Source of the DNA: Gammaproteobacteria bacterium | GTDB lineage: Bacteria; Pseudomonadota; Gammaproteobacteria; UBA6429; Thiohalophilaceae | NCBI GenBank assembly: GCA_011052165.1 | Contig: DRJN01000453.1 | Span: 1-24,706 of the forward strand | DNA: 24,706 nt | Direction of reading: 5' to 3' | Shown: in pieces, positions 15,598-23,914 of the stretch | How positions within the stretch are numbered: position 1 is the first letter of the stretch | Layout of the letters: each line of letters starts with the position of its first letter | The notes under the pieces: generated by a model | Seen by the model: the letters and a program-made list of their open reading frames with translations, nothing else | Told to the model about the DNA's origin: nothing | Database searches by the model: none | Made by a program: the position numbers and the translations under genes

Positions 15598-16369
15598 CAA
15601 CCTTTCCTGCAAGTTTCAGGTCTTTCCGATACCTGATGACACGCGCGGGGTTTCCCACTGCAATCGCCCCCGCCGGAATATCCCTGGTCACCACCGAGCC
15701 GGCCCCAACCACGGCGCCATCCCCGATAGTCACACCGCTCAGTATGATGACACCCGTGCCGATCCATGCACCATTACCAATGGTAATCGGCGCTTTGGCC
15801 GTAATCGGTTGTCGGCGGATCGGTAGATCGGGATCCATTCCGTGATCATACGAGTACAAGGCTGCATTTGCGGCGATCATGACTCCTTCACCAATCAGAA
15901 TCGGCTCAATGTATGCCTTAAGCTGACAACCGGGGTGGATACTCGATTCAGCGCCTATCGAGATATAGCCGGCTTTCCCCGTTTCAAGCACCGCGCCTCT
16001 ATGGATTGCCACTTTATCGGCCAGCGTTACCGCCCCGCCCCCGCCATGTTCAAATATCAATACACCGGGCGCTACGTATACGTTCTGACCCAGACGGAGA
16101 TCCGAATGGTATAGGGTCGCGTCCGCATCGATATACCCGCGAGGCGTTAAATAAGCCAGGGATACCTGACCGAGGTGCGGAGGTGCTGTCCATGCAGCAA
16201 ACCTGCTGGCAAGTCTCCCGACCAGACCCGTTCCACCCCACCGCAACCAGAATCGGCTCCATCGCCTGGCCAACCCTCTTAGTCGTCGAATTTGCGATCC
16301 TGAAAGACTCATGCGTCCGTGGAATCCCGCTCGCCTCAGATTTTTGTTAAAATACCAGTAGGCTAGCAT
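15584..16369 (-). CDS. Hexapeptide-repeat acyltransferase (LbH, CysE/Maa-like)
   Basis: A 261-residue protein that probably O- or N-acetylates a sugar using acetyl-CoA. The first 90 residues are basic and aromatic (RLRGLARRWSRFWLRWGG), perhaps a membrane-surface helix. From about residue 95 a left-handed beta-helix of hexapeptide repeats runs to about 245 (YIDADATLY, LRLGQNVYVAPG, then ITIGNGAWIGTGVIILSG, VTIGDGAVVGAGSVVTRDIP, GNPARVIR). The segment SYDHGMD near 170 provides the expected catalytic His. It is the first gene of the minus-strand series running down to the GT4 pseudogene and is divergent from wzt with a 147-bp gap. The next gene overlaps its end by 14 bp. No strong Shine-Dalgarno site is seen. 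Confidence 0.85.
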   Translation of the reverse strand: MLAYWYFNKNLRRAGFHGRMSLSGSQIRRLRGLARRWSRFWLRWGGTGLVGRLASRFAAWTAPPHLGQVSLAYLTPRGYIDADATLYHSDLRLGQNVYVAPGVLIFEHGGGGAVTLADKVAIHRGAVLETGKAGYISIGAESSIHPGCQLKAYIEPILIGEGVMIAANAALYSYDHGMDPDLPIRRQPITAKAPITIGNGAWIGTGVIILSGVTIGDGAVVGAGSVVTRDIPAGAIAVGNPARVIRYRKDLKLAGKVDEQQ

Positions 16370-16516
16370 AATACCAACGGCGTTATCTTACGCAATACCG
16401 ATGACCCCGTCGTGGCAACAGGGATTATCGAAAGTTAATATGGCTATTTTTCCGGTCACCCTGTAAAAGATGGTGGCAGGCTCTGACTTCAGTACAGCTT
16501 TGGGGAATAAATATCT
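16370..16516. promoter_or_regulatory. Divergent promoter region, acyltransferase / wzt
   Basis: This 147-bp gap separates two genes transcribed away from each other, so it must carry a promoter for each if both are expressed. On the plus side GGGGAA lies about ten bases before the wzt ATG. I saw no confident -35/-10 pair for either direction and no sigma-54 motif. Confidence 0.45.
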
Positions 16517-17842
16517 ATGAGCAGTATCGCAATACGGGCGGAAAACGTCAGTAAGGTTTATCGATTGGGTGTAAAGGAGGAAACTGACGACTCCTTGTTT
16601 AAGTCTCTGGGTAAAATGATCAAGAGTCCAATAAGCAACTATAAAAAATACCGGTCTCTGTATAGTTTTTCGGATCTGGATTTTGATAATCCTGATGCGA
16701 ACGCAGATTCGAATGTGCTGTGGGCGCTACGCAATGTTTCGTTTGATGTGACCCAGGGTGAAGTCGTTGGCATTATCGGCCGTAATGGTGCCGGCAAGTC
16801 CACCTTGCTCAAAATCCTGTCAAAGATCACCCCGCCTGCCCGCGGCCGGATCGAAATACACGGGCACACGTCGAGCCTTCTCGAAGTCGGGACCGGTTTT
16901 CACAACGAATTGACCGGGCGGGAAAATGTCTATCTTAACGGTACTATTCTGGGCATGCGCAAGAAGGAAGTGGATAGAAAATTCGATGAAATTGTGGAAT
17001 TTTCCGGAGTGGAAAAATTTCTCGACACACCGGTCAAGCGTTATTCCAGCGGTATGCGCGTGCGCCTTGCGTTTGCCGTAGCCGCACATCTGGATCCTGA
17101 AATATTGATTATCGATGAAGTACTGGCGGTCGGTGACGCCGCGTTCCAGGATAAATGTTTGAGAAAAATGCAGGACGTCGGAAGCCAGGGCAGAACGGTT
17201 TTTTTTGTTTCGCACAATATGCCGGCGGTAACGCGACTGTGCCAAAGAGTGATTATGCTGAGTAACGGCCAGCTCGTTGCGGATGGTCATTCTCATGATA
17301 TCGTTGCCCGCTATATGCATGAGGGATCCAACACCGCTGCGGAGCGGTGTTGGGATGATGATGACAAAGCGCCAGGCACGGACATCGTCAGGTTAAAACG
17401 CGTACGCATTCTGGATGAGAATCGTCAAACCTCGGCCTCGTCGCTGGATATTCGCAAGCCCGTGGGCTTTGAAATGACGTTTGAAGTTTATCAGGACGGG
17501 CACACCTTGCTGCCGAATTTCAAGGTGGTAACCGACAATGGTGTGGATGTATTTATCGCCGTTGACATCGACCCCGAGTGGCGTAAGAAGGAAAGACTCA
17601 AAGGTACGTATATAACCACTGTATGGGTGCCAGGTAATTTCTGGTCTGAAGGCAGCTATTTCGTGGACGTCGGAATGATCACGTTAAAACCGCACCAGGT
17701 TCGACAGTTTTTCGAGCGCGAAGTCGTCAGTTTCCAGGCGGTTGACCCTATGGAAGGCGATACCGCCCGAGGCGACTGGGTAAAAGAGCTTGGAGGGGTC
17801 ATACGGCCGCTACTGGAATGGGAGACCGACTTTACACAGTAG
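16517..17842 (+). CDS. wzt: Wzt: ATPase of polysaccharide ABC transporter, with C-terminal domain
   Basis: A 441-residue ATP-binding subunit that powers export of undecaprenyl-linked polysaccharide together with Wzm. Its ABC ATPase domain (about 1-265) has Walker A GRNGAGKST (88-96), signature YSSGMRVRLA (176-185), Walker B ILIIDE (196-201) and H-loop His233. An insert of about 30 residues before the main domain (SLFKSLGKMIKSPISNYKKY) is typical of O-antigen/teichoic-type ATPases. Residues about 280-441 form a beta-rich C-terminal domain like the Wzt domain that, in characterised systems, recognises the modified non-reducing end of the glycan. Its presence suggests export depends on a terminal modification. 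It is unusual in being convergent with wzm, with stops 5 bp apart. Confidence 0.92.
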   Translation: MSSIAIRAENVSKVYRLGVKEETDDSLFKSLGKMIKSPISNYKKYRSLYSFSDLDFDNPDANADSNVLWALRNVSFDVTQGEVVGIIGRNGAGKSTLLKILSKITPPARGRIEIHGHTSSLLEVGTGFHNELTGRENVYLNGTILGMRKKEVDRKFDEIVEFSGVEKFLDTPVKRYSSGMRVRLAFAVAAHLDPEILIIDEVLAVGDAAFQDKCLRKMQDVGSQGRTVFFVSHNMPAVTRLCQRVIMLSNGQLVADGHSHDIVARYMHEGSNTAAERCWDDDDKAPGTDIVRLKRVRILDENRQTSASSLDIRKPVGFEMTFEVYQDGHTLLPNFKVVTDNGVDVFIAVDIDPEWRKKERLKGTYITTVWVPGNFWSEGSYFVDVGMITLKPHQVRQFFEREVVSFQAVDPMEGDTARGDWVKELGGVIRPLLEWETDFTQ

Positions 17843-17847
17843 TTCAG

Positions 17848-18687
17848 CTATATAACGTCTACAAAAACGCGTTCCATTCTTCTGAAATAAACAGCACCGA
17901 ACAGCAATAATACCAGTGCCACTATTGTGCCGGGCACAATGTATTCCCAGGGCATCGGCATGCCCAACAGGCAGGCCCGATATCCTTCCACCACCGCCAC
18001 AATCGGATTAAGTGAGTAAAGAAACCGGTACGCATCGGGAATTGCCGACGCCGGATAAAGTATGGGGGCGGAATATATGAACATCCTGATTACGAACGGC
18101 ATTGCAAATTTCACGTCCCTGTATCTGATAGCAAGTGCCGATAACCAAAGGCCGATACCGGCCGGAACAGCCATCATCAGCAACACAAGCAATGGCATAT
18201 AGAGCAGATTCCAGGTTGGCGCAACCTGGTAATAAACCATTACCGCCACTAACAGCAGCAGCGAAATCGAGAAGTCAACCAGCTTGGCCAGTACTGGCGT
18301 TATCGGGTAAACCACGCGCGGAAAATAGACTTTCCCCAGCATATTTTGCCCACTAACCAGACTCTGGCTCGCTGCACTCATGGACTCCGCCATATAGGTC
18401 CAGGGAATTATCGCAACCGTGGAAAACAAAACATACGGAATACCGTCTGTCGGTATTTTAGCCACTTTGCCGAATATAATGCTGAATATGACAATTTGAA
18501 TAAGCGGGTTGAGTATCGCCCAGGCGAACCCCAGCACGGTCTGTGCATAAAGGACCTTGATATCGCGCCAGACCAGGAAATAGAAAAGATCCTGGTAAGC
18601 CACAATTTCCTTGAAATCCGGAAGTTCCCAGCCACTCGCCGGCTCAATAATCGTGACGATGTCGTCTTTCCCGGCCGGGTCACTCAT
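17848..18687 (-). CDS. wzm: Wzm: permease of polysaccharide ABC transporter
   Basis: A 279-residue inner-membrane permease of the ABC-2 type and partner of Wzt. The N-terminal cytoplasmic part contains YFLVWRDIKVLYAQTVLG, the amphipathic start shared by Wzm proteins, followed by about six transmembrane segments (for example AWAILNPLIQIVIFSIIFG and ISLLLLVAVMVYY). The C-terminus is short. Start choice: ATG 18687 (MSDPAGKDD) or in-frame GTG 18702; neither has a strong Shine-Dalgarno site. It lies about 35-50 bp after the SAF-domain oxidoreductase in the same direction and so appears to be the last gene of the sugar-nucleotide operon, on the strand opposite to wzt. Confidence 0.9.
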   Translation of the reverse strand: MSDPAGKDDIVTIIEPASGWELPDFKEIVAYQDLFYFLVWRDIKVLYAQTVLGFAWAILNPLIQIVIFSIIFGKVAKIPTDGIPYVLFSTVAIIPWTYMAESMSAASQSLVSGQNMLGKVYFPRVVYPITPVLAKLVDFSISLLLLVAVMVYYQVAPTWNLLYMPLLVLLMMAVPAGIGLWLSALAIRYRDVKFAMPFVIRMFIYSAPILYPASAIPDAYRFLYSLNPIVAVVEGYRACLLGMPMPWEYIVPGTIVALVLLLFGAVYFRRMERVFVDVI

Positions 18688-18736
18688 AGCATGTCCATAC
18701 ACACAGCATTCGCCTGTTCACTCATTACCGAAGCCA

Positions 18737-20035
18737 TTACGCAAAAGAGAAATACTTGTCTTGTTCCAGCCGAAGCTCATCGCACAAACGTCCGGCGGGA
18801 ATCTCAACATCATCATAAGTAATAACTTCATCTTTGGCTATATCACGTTTAAGACGGCAATCCTCGGCAAGGCCTATCGGAAGCAGCCTCTGTCTTGCAA
18901 CAACATCGGCATTCTCACACTGGCCGTAGGTCATGTAGTAACCCATCCCGTCAAGAACACTTCCCTCTTTCAGATCAATCTTGGCTGTTGTAACCACATC
19001 TACCCGTAAACCTTCGGTCGGCGTTATTGCCGCATCACCAAACAGCACAGCCCTTGCAACGGTGTTCGGGACTTCAAAATGACACAGATGATAAGGTGTG
19101 TAGAAACAATACAAGGGGCCTTCCCCGAGTTTATACAGATTGAGATAGTGCTTCTGCATCGGGTGGTCGTGGGTACCCAGCACAAATACACCGGGTCCCG
19201 GTTCTGCGCCTACCAGATAATCCACGATACCAGGGCCTTCGGTAAGTGCTTCGAGGGGATACAATTTCACAGCCTCTTTTAACGGCGTCCCGGATTCCAC
19301 AGTGGGTCCGAACATGCCGCGTCTGGCCACACGCATTCCCGTCGCATTCGCGACTATCGCCTGCTCAAACGAGATTTTTGTTCCGTCGGCAAAAGATGTC
19401 ACCATATGCGGCTTCTGTTTCCATTGCCGGGCGAACGCCTCCTGTGTGGTCGGGTTCCTGTACGGATCCTGCAAGCCCTTGATGTTGCCACACAAGACCG
19501 GCTTTACACCTATCCCTTTAACGAACCGGTAAAGGTTCATTATTACACCAGGCTGATCACCGTCGGCGTTGGTAATAACAACACCGGCCTTATCCGCCTT
19601 GACTTTCAATATGGGTCCAATGGTGCCATCGAGCTCGGCATTCATCATTATGACATGCTTGTGATTTTCAATTGCTCTAAGCACAATCCGGGTGCCATAT
19701 TCGATCGCACCCGTCACTTCGATAATCGCATCGATACCTTGTGCATCCGACAACAGGAAGGGGTCTTCTGTGATAGCCGGTTGTTTATTGGTTATTGCCT
19801 CTTCCAGTTGCTCAACAGTACTCACTTCACATATATTCTTGTTTCCAGCCTCTTCATAGGCTCGTCTTGCACCGTCTATATGACGATTGGCAATCGCGAC
19901 CAGCTCCATACCCGGAACAGCTGTATTGATCTGCAGGGCAATTCCCCGCCCCATAAATCCTGCCCCGACCATAGCAACTCTCACCGGATTATCGGCATTC
20001 CGGCGACTCTGTAGTGCGCTATCGATTAAAATCAC
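18737..20035 (-). CDS. NAD(P)-dependent oxidoreductase with SAF domain
   Basis: A 432-residue protein with an N-terminal Rossmann fold (VAMVGAGFMGRGIAL, glycine motif at 24-29) of the homoserine-dehydrogenase-like group and a C-terminal SAF domain (about 365-425: RLLPIGLAEDCRLKRDIAKD, then EVITYDDVEIPAGRL). In between, MMNAELDGTIGP and NADGDQPGVIMNLYRF are strongly structured motifs. Homologues of this architecture occur in lipopolysaccharide and polysaccharide loci, but I know of no established reaction. The context suggests reduction or oxidation of a sugar intermediate or a small substituent made by the neighbouring enzymes. The start is GTG 20035 with GAGGAA upstream. There is 32 bp between the RmlC-like stop and this start. 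Confidence 0.75.
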   Translation of the reverse strand: MILIDSALQSRRNADNPVRVAMVGAGFMGRGIALQINTAVPGMELVAIANRHIDGARRAYEEAGNKNICEVSTVEQLEEAITNKQPAITEDPFLLSDAQGIDAIIEVTGAIEYGTRIVLRAIENHKHVIMMNAELDGTIGPILKVKADKAGVVITNADGDQPGVIMNLYRFVKGIGVKPVLCGNIKGLQDPYRNPTTQEAFARQWKQKPHMVTSFADGTKISFEQAIVANATGMRVARRGMFGPTVESGTPLKEAVKLYPLEALTEGPGIVDYLVGAEPGPGVFVLGTHDHPMQKHYLNLYKLGEGPLYCFYTPYHLCHFEVPNTVARAVLFGDAAITPTEGLRVDVVTTAKIDLKEGSVLDGMGYYMTYGQCENADVVARQRLLPIGLAEDCRLKRDIAKDEVITYDDVEIPAGRLCDELRLEQDKYFSFA

Positions 20036-20067
20036 TTCAGGTTCCTCTTGATCACGTTTTGCACAAG

Positions 20068-20598
20068 CTAAGGTTTAAAATCCGGCCAGTCGGCATCTTT
20101 ATCAGAAATAATTTCAGCCGGACGAGGCCAGTCTATACCAAATTCCGTATCGTTCCAGCGCAAACCCTGTTCCGCCCCCGGAGTATAAAATTCGGAAACA
20201 AAGTAGGTAGCCTCAGTGCTATCCTCCAGCGTAATAAACCCGTGAGCGAAATTGGCAGGCACATATAACATTTTGTAGTTATCCGCTGTAAGCTCGATAC
20301 CGATCCATTGCTTATAGGTTGGAGAATCCGGCCGCAGATCTACAATTACGTCATAGAGCGCCCCTCGTGTGCAGCGGATCAGCTTGGTCTCCTCATAGGG
20401 TGACACCTGGTAGTGCATGCCTCTGAGCGTGCCCGCTTTGGCATTATATGACACATTCGCCTGTGCGACCTGTGCAGCCAGATTGTTCGCTTCAAGCTCT
20501 TTCTGACACCAGGTCCTGGCGAAAAAACCGCGGTTATCTTCGAGCTTCTCCAGCTCAATAACGTATGCGCCATCAAGTTTTGTTTTACTGAATTTCAT
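20068..20598 (-). CDS. RmlC-like nucleotide-sugar 3,5-epimerase
   Basis: A 176-residue cupin of the dTDP-4-dehydrorhamnose 3,5-epimerase family, of normal length. Typical residues are DNRGFFARTW (21-30), LRGMHYQ with the catalytic-type His62, LYDVIVDLRP (81-90), VPANFAHGF (113-121) and FVSEFYTPGAE with Tyr138 in the expected position of the catalytic Tyr. Because RfbF makes CDP-glucose and no rmlA/B/D is present, its substrate may be a CDP-4-keto sugar rather than dTDP; this is inference. GGGAG precedes the ATG by about 9 bases. It lies 26 bp after the SDR gene and 32 bp before the SAF oxidoreductase. Confidence 0.82.
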   Translation of the reverse strand: MKFSKTKLDGAYVIELEKLEDNRGFFARTWCQKELEANNLAAQVAQANVSYNAKAGTLRGMHYQVSPYEETKLIRCTRGALYDVIVDLRPDSPTYKQWIGIELTADNYKMLYVPANFAHGFITLEDSTEATYFVSEFYTPGAEQGLRWNDTEFGIDWPRPAEIISDKDADWPDFKP

Positions 20599-20624
20599 CT
20601 GAACAAACTCCCGTTAAACACACC

Positions 20625-21668
20625 CTACTGCCACCTCAACTGACTATCCAGGCGGCTACTCTCAAGGTGTGCAGATATTACCTTGAGACGCATCAGACCT
20701 GAATTCCTGAAATCCTGGTCACTGAAATGCATTGACTCCAGCCGTTCCGCGAGGTCTTCAATGGCAGTTTTCAAAGTCATCCCGGGTTGATGATTCGGAG
20801 CGAGTTTTTCGTACAAGGCAAAATCCACCTGGTAGGAGCGCTTGTCCACCGGCGCATCCTTGTTTATCGAAACCTCCACGCCCGGGATAGCTTCCGCCAC
20901 AGTCTCTGCAAGCTCGCGCACCTGATAGTTCCAGTCATTGCTTCCGGCGTTCAGCGCCAGGAACGCACCACCGGCAGTTGTTTCGCGAGTCAGCGCCCAA
21001 TCCATTGCTATCGCCATATCTTTTACATGGATGAGTGGTCGCCACGGTGTACCGTCGCTCAACACAGTTATCTGCTTTGACGATATCGCGCCGGCCACAA
21101 AATCGTTTAGTACAAGATCCAGGCGCAAGCGGTCGCTTGATCCGCACGCAGTCGCAAATCTCAAGCTGGTGACGACGAAGTTATCGTCCGCCATCTCCTT
21201 AAGATCTTCTTCAGTCTTAATCTTCGATTTTGCGTATGCAGTCAGCGGATTTAATGGCGCCTGCTCGTTACGTGCAGCACCTTCTGCAAAACCATAAACA
21301 CTGCAACTGGACGCAAATACGAAGCGCTTGACCCCCGCTTTCCTGGCCATTTTTGCGATATTTACGCTTGCTTTGTAGTTAACATCGTAGGTTACCTCTT
21401 CAAATCTGTCGCCCATCGGATCGTTCGAAATTGCGGCAAGATGAATGACGGCATCAACCCCCGACAACATATCAGGCGACAAATTTCTTACATCTGCAAA
21501 AATCTGCGTATTCAGCCGGCTTTCGGGGAATATATTTACACCCGTCAGACAGTGCGCAAAGAAACCGGTATCTACACCAATCAGCACTGACTCCGGCGCA
21601 GTAGAACGCAACTGTTCAAGCAGACGCGGCCCGACATAGCCCATATTCCCAGTGATTAAAATTTTCAA
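20625..21668 (-). CDS. NAD-dependent epimerase/dehydratase (extended SDR)
   Basis: A 347-residue extended short-chain dehydrogenase acting on a nucleotide sugar. NAD-binding TGNMGYVG lies at 6-13, HLAAISNDPMGD near 76-87, FASSCSVYG at 118-126 and the catalytic YAKSK (Tyr145, Lys149). True 4,6-dehydratases of the RmlB/RfbG type carry Asp-Glu after the active Ser/Thr (TDEVYG-like). Here the position reads SCSVYG, so it is more likely an epimerase or reductase. The last 30 residues (from FSDQDFRNSGLMRLK) are longer than needed for the fold. Translation starts at TTG 21668, supported by AGGAG 8 bases upstream; no better in-frame ATG is near. It follows rfbF after about 70 bp. Confidence 0.82.
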   Translation of the reverse strand: MKILITGNMGYVGPRLLEQLRSTAPESVLIGVDTGFFAHCLTGVNIFPESRLNTQIFADVRNLSPDMLSGVDAVIHLAAISNDPMGDRFEEVTYDVNYKASVNIAKMARKAGVKRFVFASSCSVYGFAEGAARNEQAPLNPLTAYAKSKIKTEEDLKEMADDNFVVTSLRFATACGSSDRLRLDLVLNDFVAGAISSKQITVLSDGTPWRPLIHVKDMAIAMDWALTRETTAGGAFLALNAGSNDWNYQVRELAETVAEAIPGVEVSINKDAPVDKRSYQVDFALYEKLAPNHQPGMTLKTAIEDLAERLESMHFSDQDFRNSGLMRLKVISAHLESSRLDSQLRWQ

Positions 21669-21738
21669 TTCAGTATCTCCTGATGATTAGTTCGTATTCT
21701 CTAGCGTGTCTTGCCGGATTTCCACAACCACTTCATTG

Positions 21739-22512
21739 TTACCATACTTTCCAGGCGGCCTGTCCCTCTGCCCACAATTCCTCAAGCACATGCTTATCGT
21801 GAAGAGTATCCATCGGTTGCCAGAATCCGGAATGTCTGAAGGCCGAAAGTTGACCCGCGGCGGCAAGCGCCTCCATGGGTTCTTTTTCCCAGGAGATGGC
21901 GTCTCCGGCAATATAGTCCATTACGGCCGGCTCCAAAACAAAAAAACCGCTATTGACCCAGGCTCCGTCACCCTCTGGTTTTTCTTTGAATGAATGCACC
22001 TTGTCATCGCTCTGGCTGAGTCTGAAAGCCCCAAATCGACCTGGCGGCTGAACCGCGGTCAGGGTAGCCAGGTTACCCTGAGCACGGTGGAATTCAATTA
22101 GCTCGCTGACATTTACATTACTGACACCATCACCATAGGTGAAGCAGAACGTCTCATCCCCGATGTAATCTTTTACCCGCTTCAGCCTGCCTCCGGTCAT
22201 GGTACCTTCACCGGTATCAACAAGCGTAACCCGCCATGGCTCTGCGCTACTGTTGTGGACTTCCATGTTGTTACTCTTCAGATCAAATGTCACATCTGAG
22301 CAATGGAGGTGGTAGTTGGCGAAATATTCTTTGATTATATGCGCCTTATAACCACAGCATATGACGAAATCGTTTATCCCATGAGCCGAATAGACTTTCA
22401 TAATGTGCCAGAGAATAGGTTTCTCTCCTATCTCAACCATAGGTTTCGGCTTTACACTGCTTTCTTCACTGATTCGGGTTCCGTAACCCCCGGCAAGAAT
22501 CACTGCTTTCAC
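21739..22512 (-). CDS. rfbF: Glucose-1-phosphate cytidylyltransferase
   Basis: A 257-residue enzyme that makes CDP-glucose from CTP and glucose-1-phosphate, the entry step to CDP-3,6-dideoxyhexoses and related sugars. The nucleotide-binding signature is ILAGGYGTRI (5-14) followed by KPKPMVEIGEKPILWHIMK (21-39), and the C-terminus WKVW and length match the RfbF/DdhA family. FTYGDGVSNV near residue 129 holds the metal-binding Asp. The start is GTG 22512 with AGGAG 7 bases upstream. No rfbG (CDP-glucose 4,6-dehydratase) neighbour is seen. It lies 113 bp after the LhgO-like gene. Confidence 0.92.
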   Translation of the reverse strand: MKAVILAGGYGTRISEESSVKPKPMVEIGEKPILWHIMKVYSAHGINDFVICCGYKAHIIKEYFANYHLHCSDVTFDLKSNNMEVHNSSAEPWRVTLVDTGEGTMTGGRLKRVKDYIGDETFCFTYGDGVSNVNVSELIEFHRAQGNLATLTAVQPPGRFGAFRLSQSDDKVHSFKEKPEGDGAWVNSGFFVLEPAVMDYIAGDAISWEKEPMEALAAAGQLSAFRHSGFWQPMDTLHDKHVLEELWAEGQAAWKVW

Positions 22513-22625
22513 AGCTTTGCTCCTTATATTCAGTTAATCTTTATCAACAACTGTTGTTTGACTTTACTACCAAACTGACTCGGGGTACATTCCGAATGTT
22601 TCTGTTACAACCGACAGCAGCACGC

Positions 22626-23825
22626 TTAGCTGATCAGATCATTAATTTTCCGGAACGTATATTCACTGAACGACATGGCACAGGTAAACGCCGGCGATAC
22701 CGCATTGAGAATATGAAATGAATGTTTATCCCCTTCCATTTTAAAGTCCATTTCCAGTTTTCTTTTACTCGTATCCAACAGTTGTGCGCGAATTCCCGGC
22801 TTACCCCACTTTGTATAAAAGCCGGTCTCCACGCCATTCATAAGCCCGGCCGCCAGCTTCACAATATGTGGTCGATATATTTTCTGCATCTCGTCCCAGG
22901 CCAGCTTCCTGAAATCAAAATCATTCCGGATAAACAGATACGCCTCTCTTGCCATAACCTCAAGAAACTCTCCGATACGGAAATTGTCCAGGCCATGGTA
23001 GTGTTCTCGCCAAAAACAGGGGACTGCGGTGGGGCCTATCTTGCTTTTTCCGTCCAGCGTAACCGTATGGTGCACACCCAGAAATGGATTTCGAAGATTC
23101 GGCACTGGATATATATTTGTCCTTAAAGCTTCTACCTTTTCGTTGGCATACAGATAGAGTCCTTTAAAGGGAAGAATACGATAATGTTCTGCAAACCCGT
23201 AATCTCTGGCAATTTTGTCCGCATACAGACCTGCAGCATTGATAACGTAACCTGCCTCTATATCACCTTCCGTGGTACGGATACCGCCGTTCTTTCTGCC
23301 CGTGTACCGGGTATCGGTTAGAATTCTGATACCGGACTGTCTGGCATCCGATACAAATGCTCTCATCACCTCGCGCGGGTCCACACTGGCGGTCGTAGGT
23401 GAAAACAGTGCCCGCTCATGGGTCCGCACCCTCGGTTCTATTTCCCTCGCCTCGGCCTCGGAAATATCGTGGAGTGTGACGCCGTTATGCCTGGCCCTGG
23501 CTAACAGTTCATCAAGAACCGGTAGTTCATCGGCATTCGCGGCAACTACAAGTTTCCCGCAATGGTTAATGCCCAGGCCGCGCTCTCGGCAAAAGTCTGT
23601 CAGGCGCTTATTACCATCTTTTGTCAAACGTGCCTTCAGGCTGTCTGCCGAATAGTAAAAACCTGCATGCAGAACCCCACTATTGCGTCCACTGGCATGT
23701 TCACCACAATCGGCTTCTTTTTCCAGCAACGTTACTGTGCTATCCGGAAAATTACGCTTAGCTTGTAACGCAATATTTACACCGATGACACCACCACCAA
23801 TCACAAGAAAATCACTCGTTATCAT
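22626..23825 (-). CDS. lhgO: LhgO-like FAD-dependent oxidoreductase
   Basis: A 399-residue FAD enzyme of the DAO family. The dinucleotide-binding motif is VIGGGVIGVNIAL (8-20), with LLEKE (33-37) ending the second strand. ASGRNSGVLHAGFYY (44-58) is the hallmark of L-2-hydroxyglutarate dehydrogenase/oxidase proteins (LhgO/L2HGDH). A further glycine-rich strand, YVINAAGLYADKIA, lies near 198. Members oxidise L-2-hydroxyglutarate to 2-oxoglutarate and pass electrons to the membrane. LhgO-like genes also occur inside polysaccharide loci, where the substrate is not established, so a sugar or hydroxy-acid substituent is possible. It lies between the WecA-like gene and rfbF, 113 bp before rfbF. Confidence 0.82.
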   Translation of the reverse strand: MITSDFLVIGGGVIGVNIALQAKRNFPDSTVTLLEKEADCGEHASGRNSGVLHAGFYYSADSLKARLTKDGNKRLTDFCRERGLGINHCGKLVVAANADELPVLDELLARARHNGVTLHDISEAEAREIEPRVRTHERALFSPTTASVDPREVMRAFVSDARQSGIRILTDTRYTGRKNGGIRTTEGDIEAGYVINAAGLYADKIARDYGFAEHYRILPFKGLYLYANEKVEALRTNIYPVPNLRNPFLGVHHTVTLDGKSKIGPTAVPCFWREHYHGLDNFRIGEFLEVMAREAYLFIRNDFDFRKLAWDEMQKIYRPHIVKLAAGLMNGVETGFYTKWGKPGIRAQLLDTSKRKLEMDFKMEGDKHSFHILNAVSPAFTCAMSFSEYTFRKINDLIS

Positions 23826-23914
23826 AGCTACCGTTACCAGCCCCTTATGATTCTCGGCAATGAGGACTCGAACACATATCCCGGGATCAAATATTTGCAG
23901 GAGCGCAGCATTAC

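Noticed and set aside
16820..17320. 166-codon minus-strand frame inside wzt
   Set aside because: It is a shadow of wzt, whose Walker A, signature and Walker B motifs are all intact on the plus strand.
19406..20014. 202-codon plus-strand frame opposite the SAF oxidoreductase
   Set aside because: It is antisense to a clearly recognisable gene and has no family features or ribosome-binding site.
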